From Lingula anatina (taxonomy: Eukaryota; Brachiopoda; Lingulata; Lingulida; Lingulidae), in assembly GCF_001039355.2 (NCBI RefSeq), contig NW_019775683.1, positions 18,411-53,801 on the forward strand: a stretch of DNA of 35,391 nucleotides. The letters are read 5' to 3'. A program made the position numbers and the translations under genes. Under the pieces are notes generated by a model, which was given only the letters and a program-made list of their open reading frames with translations, was not told the DNA's origin and searched no databases. Positions 1-12,412 of the stretch are shown piece by piece (within the stretch, counting starts at the first letter, position 1; each line of letters opens with the position of its first letter).

Positions 1-48
1 CCCCCCCCCGTCCCCCCCCCCCCCCCCCGGAGGCTACGGCCCTGCCTA
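1..48. repeat. Poly-C tract and GGCTACGG terminus of a dispersed element
   Basis: Poly-C runs at 1-28 are followed by GGCTACGGCCCTG at 32-44. This closely matches the right end of the short element at 10022-10197, so the window probably opens inside another copy. Confidence 0.5.
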
Positions 49-92
49 TGTAGGCTCCTAAAGAAAGGGATAGTTTAAATGAGGGCGTCTCG

Positions 93-210
93 ATAGCCCG
101 AAGGTTCATTGGTCCGAAAAATGGTAACATTTTCATCCGTTTTTTAATCAAGGGTTCATTGGTCCGAAGGTTTTATAGTGAAAATTCGGACCAATGAACC
201 TTCGGACTAT
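93..210. mobile_element. MITE-like element with 26-bp terminal inverted repeats
   Basis: Left end 93-118 and right end 185-210 are inverted repeats matching at 25 of 26 bases (ATAG, then CCGAAGGTTCATTGG). A third, internal direct copy of the core lies at 151-170. The 118-bp length and absence of coding potential fit a non-autonomous DNA transposon remnant. Confidence 0.7.
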
Positions 211-663
211 TGCTACGGCCCCGTTTTAAGACGTTTTTCATTTACTTAATTAGCCATGAGAGATGAAGATGATGTTCAAATTGTTCATGAGTTGGTTATC
301 TTTATTTTCTTACTTCCATTCTTTTTTTCCTCTCAATGAAAATAGCCACTTGGCAATCTGCAGACTAACTGGTAACGGGTCATATCTTAAAAGGTGGTTT
401 GTCCGTAACTGAATAGTCGCGATGAGATGGCAAAACAGTTGAAGATTTCACAAGGGCACGTATCCTATATTACAATAGTCGTTTATATTATTCAGCAAAG
501 TGCGTGTAACACCCTCAAGCAGATCTGAAGATTGGTGTTCTTGCATGTTCATCTCTCATCTGGTATTATATATACCCGTAACGACATTCAAGTATTGCGC
601 GAAACCGTAGCATGAGAAAGCCGTTTAATATATTATTTGATCTATTCTTTTATCTTTCTACAG
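211..663. other. Sequence upstream of the EEP gene, no confident gene
   Basis: The stretch ends in a pyrimidine-rich acceptor (657-663), so an upstream 5' exon is expected here or outside the window. A short ATG frame starts near 256 but has no convincing donor. Confidence 0.4.
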
Positions 664-677
664 GAAACACGCAAAGC

Positions 678-3371
678 ATGCAATTTCAAAGTGCAGAAGA
701 TTTTCAATTTTTTCCTCGCCATTGGAAGAAGAGGACCGACTCAGATGTCAGGAACTCTTTTACTTTGGTAACCTATAATATACTAGCTGACGTAGCAATG
801 GAGCCTATTAAAGGCTACGACAAATACGTTCCAATAGAGAGACGATACATGGACTATCGCCTACCGCGAATTTTGAAAGAACTGAAGGAAATGGACGCGG
901 ACGTGGTCTGTCTGCAAGAAGTACAAGCATACATTTACACAAATCATCTTCAGTCTTTCATGAAAACGAATGGATACGAAGGAGTATTTCTACAGCGCCA
1001 GGACGACTTAGGGGAAGCCACGTTCTTTAAATCCTCAAAGTTTGAATGTGTTGATTCCCGGTGTTGTGTACTTCATGAAATAGCAGATGACATATTGCAG
1101 GTATGCCGTCATCGCCCTGGGCTCCGTATCTCGAAAGGTTCGCTATGTTGCACACGTGCGTTAGTGTCTCGATTCCATAACCGATTCTATTTCGAGATAT
1201 GGGCCCATGGAATCGAGACACTTGCTCACGTGCGCAACATAGCGAACCTTTTGAGATACGGAGCCCAGGTCATTACTATGTCTAACTTTTCCTGTTACCG
1301 CCTAGTAAGATTTTTTATATACACGATACCAGTATTATAAACCAGCTTGATCTTTGAGATTATTGTAATTTCTATAGGTTTTCACACTCAAATTCTTTTA
1401 GTATTTCTGGTCAGCACTTGTTTACAATGTCTTTCTCCCATCTTGGTCCAAATGCATCAACAGACTCTTGGCAGTTTATCACTGCTCATACAAAGTAATG
1501 TTATCCATTACTTAATGCATTAGTTATCCTGCCGTGCGGAACTGTGTTTGTATTTTGAAACTACACGCTAACTTGACGCCATCAAAGTACCATTTCTCAT
1601 TGCATCTTCGCGCTCCACCATCCGTTGTATGAGCAGTGTATATTGTCGGAATCTTAATGGATTCATTATAGAACATGGCCAGGTCCATTGTTTATGGCCT
1701 CTTTTCGTGGATTTTAATCTTGTTGCTTTGTCTGTATTTCTATTCAAATAGTCGCATTAAGATTTTATTTAGATGAACAGATTTAATTTAATGGAGGTAT
1801 TGCTATTTAGAAAGTAGAAATGGACAAGGAGCTCAGGGACCGTATCAGAAGACACATTTGCAAACCGAATGCCATTTTGATAACCAAATTGAAGCTGCTT
1901 GACAACAAGAAAGAAGTCGCCATAGGAAACGTCCATGCTTTGTGGTCTACGACTCAACTTGACGTTGTTTTATTACAGGTAGTTCTATGTCATTGATATG
2001 TATTGTTTTTCGTTTGTTAGAAGTTACGTGAAATCGTTCTTGGAGTCGACTTCATATTTCTCCCAAAACTTGTCGGAACAATGTCCGAACAGTCGGAAAG
2101 TGTTTCCACCCTGAAAGTAATCAGCGTGACGTCTGTCCAATGTAGAATTTTTCCAGTTTTTTCTTTTATGAAGAGTCAGACTCCTGTTCTAATACACTTT
2201 TCATTTATCCTACATTCGCTGTCTTTCTGAATGAATTTACATTAAAAAATACCGATCACTTTTTCAGGTAGCTTGCGCCGTCAAAACTCTTTCATCGTTT
2301 GCTGGTGGACCAGAGAAATCTCAAATTTTAACTGGGGACTTCAACAGTACTCCTGATTCCGCGGTTTACCATTTGCTTAGCGGGGGGGAAATTGACAAGA
2401 CATGGAGAGAACAACTGCAAAAGCATAGCGAAAAAATCTCTGCGAGAAATGGTGGGCAAGTGAGTTTGACATACGGGCATTATCGGCAATAAAACTGCCG
2501 TTCTCTAGATTTTTTTAATTGCCATGAATGATTTAGTGTTCCACAATGAAGAAGGGAATAGAAGACGGAATTTCGGAGGGATATGCAGAAAAAAAACTTT
2601 TTTTCTGTGTTTTCATTTTTTCTCCTGCGTCTATCGTCCATATAAAGATCAATGTCAAGTATGATAACTTTGAAGATAATGTACATGTATGTCTACATGT
2701 AACACACCTTTTACTATGTTGTACTGGAAACCTAGAGACAAATGATAGGACAGAAGTAAAATCTATGCCAATGACAATGATTCTCTCTGCAATTCAGGCT
2801 CAAGATCTGTATTTAATGGACCTAATAGAAAATGCCCTGGGCCATGAAGTTCCCCTAAAGAGTGCTTATGCCTTTGTTCTGGTGAGTAACGACAGACGCT
2901 TTTATTCAGAGAATCAAGGAAATATATTTTACCAATTCTTTTTTCTTTCAAAATTGCGAGGCATTCTGTGCAAGTGATTTGTTAAGAAATTTCATTAAAA
3001 ACTGAGCTTTTCTAAAGTGTGACTACACGCGACATTTTGCGTATCTTAAAAACAATGTGTATGATATGAAAACGTGAACCATTGCAATTATTATTATTAT
3101 TATTTATTGTTTTTATTTTAAAGTTGTTTTCATTTTTATGATGTTCACAATTCAGGGTAAGGAGCCCCCAATCACCAATCATGATGGTGCATATTTTGAC
3201 GAGGTTCTGAAAGTTTGCTTCGACTACATCTGGTTTCACAGTGATCGCATTGACGTCACTGGAGTTCTGGACATGCCACCAGAGGACGCCCTGTCAAGAC
3301 ACTACTCACTGCCTAGCCCGCTGTTCCCGTCAGATCATCTTCCTGTAAAAGCAGAGTTGTTATTGAAATAG
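678..3371 (+). CDS. CCR4/nocturnin/Angel/PDE12-like EEP phosphodiesterase, 5 coding exons
   Basis: Coding exons are 678-1100, 1811-1978, 2268-2459, 2798-2881 and 3156-3371, all phase 0 with AG acceptors and GT donors, giving about 360 aa ending at TAG. EEP-fold signatures run in order: TYNILAD (Asn34), CLQEVQ (Glu81, metal ligand), NVHALW (His183), GDFNSTP (Asp221, Asn223), FDYIWF (Asp312) and PSDHLPV (Asp349, catalytic His350). The catalytic set looks complete, so an active Mg-dependent phosphodiesterase is expected; relatives remove poly(A) tails or cleave 2',5'-oligoadenylate or nucleotide cofactors. Which subfamily this belongs to cannot be settled by eye. The first exon opens after a good acceptor (tttctacag, ending 663) that is also in frame with ATG 678. 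An upstream exon, possibly carrying a targeting peptide, may therefore exist; I could not identify it. The intron after exon 1 carries a long inverted repeat. Confidence 0.82.
1117..1268. repeat. Long near-perfect inverted repeat (62-bp arms, 28-bp spacer)
   Basis: Arms 1117-1178 and 1207-1268 are reverse complements at 57 of 62 bases. GTCAT occurs just outside both ends (1108-1112 and 1269-1273) but with four extra bases on the left, so a target duplication is uncertain. It is probably a foldback or MITE insertion. It starts 17 nt after the exon 1 donor of the EEP gene and would form a stable hairpin in pre-mRNA. Confidence 0.75.
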
Positions 3372-4743
3372 TTCAACTTAATTGTGCACTAACTGATGAA
3401 TCACCAAATGGAAACCAAAAGAGACACCGTTTTTGGTTGCTGCAAAAAGGGAGACAATCGACGGGAAAATGACTGCACATATTTAAGTTTTGAAATAATA
3501 AGTGTTCAAGATAAAAGAATGTTTGCACAGTGTATATATCAGGTATATTCGCACAATAATTGCGCAACTATTTAAATTCAACAGTTTTATTATTCGAACA
3601 TGAACATGAATTATGCTGTAATATTATTTTGAAATAATGGTCACAGACTGTTGCGAACTGTACTAATTACCCGAAAGCAGGCGAGCCGCTTTGACAATTG
3701 ATATTTTTCTTATTCGCTAGATGTGTGTGTAAAGGGCATACGACTGCGTCCATTTTTCATCAACATCTGAAGTGTAAAGCATTTGTTCATACTGAAGAAT
3801 AATCAATGCACTATTTTAGAAATGCCTTTGACTTTATGGCAATCCGGAAAATAATGTAACAAATGCTCGGCTATAAACCACTGTATTAAATCAATTTAAC
3901 CCTTATACCTTTTTTATATTTTATTTACCCACAAGTCAATATAAATGAGTTCATTACCTGTAAATATCGTGGAAACATGATATTTGTTCAGGCTAGCTGC
4001 AAAACGACTTGAAAAGGGTATGCACTGTTAATTTTCTGGAGAGCTATAGATAGGGGTTGAAGGTCTCTCTAAATGAAAAAATCTACCTGGATTTTGGACA
4101 GGTTTCGTGATAGCAATTAGCAAAAATCGATAAAAACTAGGTTTCGAGCTTTTTTGCTTTGTGACCTTGTAGCGCTTAAACGACTATAATGTAAAATAAG
4201 TAATCAAAGTTAATTGAAACCAATTTTGCTTAATTTAGGAATATTATTCTGTCTGTATTCTTTTTATGAAGAACATTTATAGTTTTTCATTGGAGGCAGT
4301 GATACAGTATTATTGACTAAAGACTGTTTTGGTCCCTTATGTCAGTATTTGTGGTAGCTAAGGTGGTAAGGCGGAATTCACCATTTGTATCAATTCATGC
4401 GTGCGATTCTGTTTACATTAATTGCTCTTATCAAAATAAACGAGAACAGGTCTGCATGTTGTTAATGAGGAATATTGTCATCAGTGTTTGCTGAAGTATA
4501 TGCTCAACCTACGTAACACTGATTAATGCTGTCTCGTTATGTCAGATGAAGAGAACGCGAGGCGAGAGAAAAGTCTAATGCCTTTCGATTTAACCAAACG
4601 CGAAGTTGCGGTGCCATCATTTGAATAGAACCTGCCACCAATCAATCGAACTTATAGGTTTAATGGTGAACTGAGTATGCTATCCGGCCGATAAGGTGAA
4701 TTCTTCTAAGTCTTCCGTTTTAAGTCTGACTGGGATCGTAAAA
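3372..4743. other. Intergenic region between the EEP gene and gene A
   Basis: The region is AT-rich with no coding exon. It must contain the 3' UTR of the EEP gene and the promoter of gene A. AATAAA at 4435-4440 is the only canonical poly(A) hexamer noticed. No TATA box or core promoter could be fixed. Confidence 0.4.
4435..4440 (+). terminator. Candidate poly(A) signal for the EEP gene
   Basis: AATAAA lies about 1.06 kb after the EEP stop codon. The distance allows a long 3' UTR, but no transcript data are available and a nearer non-canonical signal could be used. Confidence 0.2.
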
Positions 4744-7700
4744 ATGTCGGAAGAAGTGGACTTACTTAATGACAGATGGGATGCGGAGGGAAGTGCTTCC
4801 AGATACTGTACGAAAAACAATTTTGAATCCCACCAGGGAGAGCAGGACGGCCAGCAGCATCATGACAACCACGAGCAAAAATACCCAATAAGTGACGGAA
4901 ATGATAATATTATGGTTTCTTCCTATTCTGATCAGCCGTCTGATGACACCAAAGCGCCAGACGACCATGGAGAAACAAACCCCAATGTGGTAAGATTAAT
5001 ATAGGTATATGTATTAATTTTCGTTATAGCCATTATATTAGATGTAGCTCTGATGATTAGATACAATGTCTCATATAACGTTAAGTAGCATGTTTAGACA
5101 TAGGTGTCATTTGATATATATCCTGTGTCGTAGGTGGACAGAGTTGAAAGATGAAGAAGAAAAGACGTACTGCACTAAAATAACGTAAACTAAAATACCT
5201 AGACTATACTACGACGTTTGATGTTTTTTCTTTTGATAATGTGAAAAAAAAAAAAACATTGAACATCTAAAGTATCAAGATTTTGAAGGATTAATTCATT
5301 TTTAAATAACTGATTTGTAACAACAAAATCTTTGACACGAGAGACACGCAAGAAACATTTGGTAAAATATATCAGCAACACGAACATGAAGAAGTTTCCA
5401 CTGCAGCAGCCAGTATGGTCTGAATTCTTGTAAAAACATTTTGACGCTTTTACAATAGCAAGCTCATTGCACAGCCTGTAGCGCATTGTGTTAGTGTAAA
5501 CACATTAGTTTGGCGCATACTTAACCTCTATTCAGTAGAAATGGCCATTAGCAAGAAGGTGTGTATAGTGGACACGACAGATTGGAGTATATTCGGTTCT
5601 TTTAATACGATACAGAACGAGTTTTCTTTGTTTCGTAGACTAAATAGAATAATAAGCATCCAGTGGCTTTCTTGTTTGCTTCCTTCCTATGACGTAGAAT
5701 AGGGGCGCTGACACATTGTAAAAATGACCCCTGTTTAGAAACATGAAATACACTATTAATTAGATACGGCCACTTACAACTATTTTGGGTCATCCAAAGC
5801 TCCTGGGTGCCATATTAATAATTCAGATTATAATTCAAAGCAAGCGCCAGTCAATCTTAGCAGACCTGGTGCAGACACAGTTATCTATTAAGACCTACTG
5901 TAAAGTAAATGTCTGAATGTGAATAATTTATAAGTTTTTTGTATAAGTTGAAAGCGTTTTCGTCAATTTATGGTTAAGTTTTTGTTCATGAAATTAGAGG
6001 ATGTTTACGTTGTGAAATAGACATTAATGTGGTCGTCATAATATTATATCCAAACCCAGCCATGATTTAAACGGTCAATGACGCCAGTCAATTTGCAAGT
6101 TGAATTATCAGGTCCGTGCTACAGTAAAAAAGAAGAAAAAAAAGAAACCAATGTAAAGATTGATCGACCCCACCAGATTTACGCCAGCTCACGCTCGCCT
6201 CACCAGTATTTTTACTATATTATTTAAACCGTAGGTCTGAAATATTTTTGTGATGTTAAGTCAATGTTGTCAATATTTGTAAGTCAATGTTTTTTATGAC
6301 GCCACAACATATAATCATACTTACTCCACAAAGTTCAAGGTCACAATGCAACGTCACAATACCCGAGCTTATACAACGTAAAGCCACAACCAAATATCAA
6401 TTGTTACGCCACATCACCATGGTAACGTTTTTAATGTCAATAGCAATCTCTGACATTTAGGAGGTTCGATCGTTTCTTTCAGTTTCAGACAGAAATTCCA
6501 AATGACGTTTCTCGCCCATCTTCTGTGATTTCTACCGTGAATGCTGCTAATATGACTACCTCCAAGCCTGCACTGATGCCTATTAGCAGAGAATCAGTGA
6601 AGATAGAAGAATTTGGTGATGGCCAAGCAAAGGAAGAACTGACACAAAGCTCTGAGTCTTTCAAAGAGCAACTAACGTAAGACATACCTGAGTCAAAGCA
6701 TTTAGGTTATTTTTCGTTCATTTGTGAATGTCAAATATTATATTTGGTATTATCTTTAATTTTTCACATTCATCGTGAATTGTTGGTGCAAAATGTAATA
6801 TTTTCAGGCACTGTTGTATGCTGTGGCCGAGTACGAAAACTGAGTAGGAACATATTATTTTAAACGCGCTTAATTAAATGTCTCATTGAAGTAATTATTT
6901 GTATAACCCACTGATAAATTCAGTTCGGCACCACTCCCCTCTTGTAAGCAAATATAAAACAAAACATAATTGACTAATAGATCACGGGATATGACTGCAA
7001 GCAAACATCGATGTTTATTTATGTCACGTAAATCCATCTAATTTTTTCAGATCATTTTGTCTTGTTTAGAATTCGAATTTGAAAATGGATCAGAAAAATG
7101 TACAAATAACAATGTAATAGGCCCGACGATCTGTTTTTTTTCTCACTCTTACTCAAGGGCAAAAAAAAAAAATAATAATAATAATAATTCTAGAAATATT
7201 TCAATTTATAAACTAAATGGTGATAATAATATGATCGGCCTTTTTGTTTCTGTAAAAATGATTAAGAACAGTGAAAGTCAGTGTGAGAAATGGACCCTCG
7301 TTTCCTGTTTCTACAGATGGGTCTGAGTTTAATTCAGATGATCTAGTTGTTCTTGGGTCTTAGGGCTTATTCCAATTGAAACAATCGGTCTCCATTAATC
7401 GATCCAATTCCGCGGGAACTCTTGCTGATTGCAATCAGTTTAACAGATTACAGCGCCTCCTCTTGTTTCCAACGTACTCGTATAATCAAAAAGTTTTCTA
7501 TATTCTACTCAATACCAGGAAGAGGCGTGTTAATCTGCCAATCTGACTGCATCCAGCGAGAGTCCCGCGGAGTTGGACCGATCTACGTAGGCCGATAGTT
7601 TCATTGGGAATGAGCCCTTGGTAAAGCATTATGCTGGGCACCCTGAGTTTCAGTTTAATAGAAATTCTCCTTTCAAACCTGCACGCATGTTGTTTCCTTA

Positions 7701-10700
7701 TTGACGGTGACGGAGTGCGTAGGAGAGTCGCCGTCATTTCTCGGAAATTAAACGTGCAGCTACTGGGCGAATTTAAAAAACAACAAATTTGCCACATTTA
7801 CGAGTAAGTCACCTAAAGCTATGAAAACATTGTGTCAAAATCAACATATGCACAATGTGTCCCGTAGTTCACCTAATAAAAAGGCAATACAAGTCCTTTA
7901 TGCTGAGCAGTGTTTCAAAATAGTTGCTATTCTGAAGACGACGTTGCGAATACATGTTTAAGCCATGAATTGCTGTTCTAGGGAAGACGGTGAGCATATT
8001 GAAATACATGTAGAAGAAGAGGAGTTGAGCAAGGACCCCAGCACAGATGGCGCCCAGGACGATGACAGCGGATGGGACACTGATCTGGAGATGGAAGGTA
8101 AAGTGCAGTTTTTACTATAATAATGTTTCAAAAGAATTTCAAATTTTGTAACATTAAAAAAAACTCTAATAGAGCGCATAAGTAAGTTTCAGTGGAATTT
8201 AAAAAGCTGAAGATTTTTGCGAAAATCGGCCATTCATTTGTTTGCTATTACCCTGGACATTGAAATGTTTTCTAAATATTCTTGATAAATCGGATAAATG
8301 AGCTTTACATTGCCTTGTAGACGCACTGCTTAGTAGTTTTCTGTCTGCTGTTCCACTAGATTTTTTACTTCTCTCTGTAAAATATATATACTGTCTTGTT
8401 CTACATTTTCTTTGTTACACTCGTTCAAATTTGCCACTCGTAACTTACCCTTTTATAAAGCAAAGTAATAAAGTATGATTTACTGATCCGATTAGATAAC
8501 TTACCATAAAAGTGCCCGTACCCTTGTTCCCTTTTTTCAGATGAAAAGAGCATGTATGACGTATCCGGCCGGTATGTCTACCTAGAAACGTGTAAGGAGC
8601 TAGGCGTGGTTCCAGTGTCATACTTCATGAGGCACATGCACGAGCCGGACATGGTTATGAAGCACCACGGTCTCGGGGAGGCAGGGGCCAAGGCGATGGC
8701 AGTGCCTTTAGTGGTAGGTTATATACTAGTGGAACTTTTCTGATTAAATTTATAACTTATCTGAGGCCCCATTCCCATAAGCGCCGTCGGTTTACGTGGA
8801 TCTACCGAACTCCGCGGGGACTTTCGCTGAATGCAATCAGTTTAACAGATTAACACGCCTTCTCCCGGCTTTATAAGTAGAATGCAGAATAGTTAGTGAC
8901 TCTCGCTGAATGCAATTAGTTTAACAGATTAACACGCCTCCTCCTGGCTTTAAGAAGAATGCAAAAAAACTGGGTGTTTATACGAGTAGGCCTATGTTAG
9001 AAACAAGAGGAGGCGTGCCATTCAGTTAAACTGATTGCACTCAGCAAGAGTCCCCGCAGAGGTGTCTATGGGAATGGTGTCCTAAATGAGGTGATATCTA
9101 AAGATGAAAAGCAAGCTTTTTTTTTCACCTTTGCCTTGGTCTAAACGAAAAAAAATTGTTCTGAGTGTTTAGAGCGGGAAGATCTTTTTAATATGTTCGG
9201 TTTGCTTTTTTTTTCTGTATGCTACTCCCTCTTTCATTGTCTGCACTTAATCAGGTGTTTAGGACTACTTTGTGCTTGTCGTTATCGTTTTATCATCTAG
9301 AGTATTTCTTTAAATACGGGGAAGTGTTACAGGTGCAACTGTGTCGAATAAATCAAGGTTAGCGCTTCAAAGGCCGCATTCAGAGCAGACGATCCGTGGT
9401 CGTTATAATATTATATCCAAGCCCAGCTACGATTTCACTCAGGCCCGTAGCCAGCAATTTCAAAAGGGTTTTTTTTTTCTGAAAAAGTGGACCTTTTTCC
9501 ATAAAAACTTCATGAACCTAGATCAATTTTACCCAGAGTGGACCTTTTCCCACCAAAAGGGGCGGTTCTTTCCTTTCGAACCCCCCCCAACCCCCCNCAT
9601 TCAGTTAAACTGATTGCACTCAGCAAGAGTCCCCGCAGAGGTGTCTATGAGAATGGTGTCCTAAATGAGGTGATATATAAAGATGAAAATCAAGCTTTTT
9701 TTCACCTTTGCCTTGGTCTAAACGAAAAAAAAATTGTTCTGAATGTTAAGAGCGGGAAGATCTTTATAATATGTTCGGTTTGCTTTTTTTTCTGTATGCT
9801 ACTCCCTCTGTCATTGTCTGCTCTTAATCAGGTGTTTAGGAGTACTTTGTGCTTGTCGTTATCGTTTTATCATCTAGAGTATTTCTTTAAACACGGGGAA
9901 GTACTGTATAACAGGTGCAACTGTGTCGAATAAATCAAGGTTAGCGCTTCAAAGACCGCATTCAGAACAGACGATCCGTGGTCGTTATAATATTATATCC
10001 AAGCCCAGCTACGATTTAACTCAGGCCCGTAGCCAGCAATTTCGAAAGGTTTTTTTTTTTTCTGAAAAAGTGGACCTTTTTCCATAAAAACTTCATGAAC
10101 CTAGATCAATTTTACCCAGAGTGGACCTTTTCCCACCAAAAGGGGCGGTTCTTTCCTTTCGAACCCCCCGAACCCCCCCCTCCCGGCTACGGGCCTGTTA
10201 AACTTAACACTATTTTCAACTCGGGCGAATGTACTTCAACTGCCAACAATTTGTATGCATGTTACTCTCTGAAAACAGTGTTCACTTGTTGTCGGTAACA
10301 AAATTATTGTTTGTATTCTATGTACTCTTTAAGAGGCCTATATGATATAAGAGGCGTATATGCATGTATCTACACTAATCACTTTATCAATTTTTTTAGA
10401 CTAATACTTCCATCGTTGTTTTGGATCTGGAGGATAATTCTCTTGGTCCGCCCGGTGCTAAATGTTTGGCAGACATGCTGAAAGAAAATTGTTACATCAG
10501 CGAATTGGTAAGTGCATTCAGTGCAAATTCCTGCTAACAATGATAGTGCGTAGTGTAGCCTAATTGTAAAGATAAGCTGTTACGTTATGATAAGTGTGTG
10601 ATATATGGAAACAAATAAGCTTATTTTTTCTTGCGCAGAACACTTCTTTTAATATATTCATTTATCACACGTGATTGTCAAAAAATGTCACTTTATTGGG

Positions 10701-12345
10701 TTAATTTGGTTAAAAATAAATCACGTATACGCAAGCAGATGTCAGGATGGCCGAGCGGTCTAAGGCGCCAGACTCAAGGTGATCCTTACCTGTTGCCGCG
10801 CAGGTGTGAGTGTTCTGGTCCACGAATGTGGGCGTGGGTTCGAATCCCACTCCTGACAATAGACTTTTTCTTTTCGTTTGATGTCTCTTCTCTCGTTAAA
10901 CGTTATTTTCAGATTCTTATTTGTAATATTTCCCTTAATGGTAAAATTCATTAAATTTTATCTTTAAGAAAGAAAGGCAGCAGTAAACTCCTTTTGTTGT
11001 GTGGAATATTCACATCTGGTGTATGAAACGAATCTTTAAAATACTGAAGCAAATTTCACAATGCAAAATATGTTTTAATAATCAGTTTTTTGAAATTTTA
11101 CATAATTGATAACCAAATTGTATCATTTTGATGATTTATTTTCAGGGACTTGGGTTCAACCACATAGGCAGTGAAGGTCTCGGTGCAATAGCTAGTATGC
11201 TCAAAACCAACGTCAATATCAGAAAGCTGAACCTTGCCGGTAAGAGTTATATTTTCCATTAGATTTATTATTGTTAACGTCTAGATTCTTTGAAGAGGAA
11301 GAATCAATAAACTCTGAGGAATAACACTGAAGTAGATACCCTAGATGTAGCAAGAAAAGAAATGAACAAACACGCACTCAGACAGACACCACAGGTACAT
11401 GTATAAAGCATTTCTTTTCATGTCAGCCGGCTATTCTGATGAAAAGTCGGCATAAAACTATTTTCAGCATTTGCATTCTAATAAAGTGGCATGGATAATG
11501 TATAAGATCGATGGTAAGCATTTGGTCCAACTTTTAACAGTTGGAATCAAAAGCCTGGTCGCGTTTATATTGATGTGCCTAAAACGTCTCTGAATAGCGT
11601 TTTTAATTTTCCAGGAAATGATCTAAAAGACAAAGACGCAGATGTTTTAGCGAATATTTTGATGGTAAGAAGAGTCGCATTATTAATGGCGTAATTATAA
11701 GTAACGTGTGCATATCTAGATATGGGAATATTCGCACCATACGCAAACTAGATTTGTAAATACTGTATGAATGTTTTCTGTCATTGATGCCATGGGGTCT
11801 GGCTACCCTTTACCCCGGCTACAAAGTGATTTTTTCACTAGATATTCTCAAATGTTTCGCTGGCTAAGTATGTGCACATATCTGTGTTGTCCAGCGAGAA
11901 ATTAAAAAAAAAACATTTTGCACAGGTATTACCCTTCTGCATTGTATCTACAAAAGTTAAATTTTCTTCTTTTATATTCGTTCCACAGGAAAACGATCTA
12001 ATACGATATTTAGACCTCAGTCACAATGAACTGTGCGAAGAAGCGGGAGAACTGATAGGCCCTGTCATAAGCGAAAATGAAGCGTTGGAAAGCTTAGACC
12101 TCAGCTGGAACCATTTAAGGCGCCGAGGAGCAGAGAGCATATGCGAAGGTGTACAGGTATGGCAGCACAGGAGCTTCACGCACACATATGTCATGCCATA
12201 AACGCCAAACGCGCGTGCATGCACACGCACATCATGAATAGGAGGAAATAAACGTTGTTGATCTATCAACGAGATGTTGTGAATAATTATCAATTAGCAT
12301 TGACCCATGTTTTTTTTAGCTTTATACTGATTTGAAGGAGTAGAA

Positions 12346-12412
<67 letters not shown>

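Noticed and set aside
4696-4743. GTG upstream extension of gene A's first exon
   Set aside because: GTG is not a normal start in animal nuclear genes; the in-frame ATG at 4744 is the better choice.
9341-10298. Proline- and phenylalanine-rich open frames in both 579-bp units
   Set aside because: They translate the repeat's poly-C and poly-T tracts and pass through an N. Their occurrence twice reflects the duplication, not coding.
10631-10954. Open frames on both strands over the tRNA
   Set aside because: They are translations of the tRNA-Leu sequence and its flanks.
12349-12412. Possible CRISPR-like or regulatory array
   Set aside because: It is a plain dinucleotide microsatellite; no spaced repeats are present anywhere in the window.
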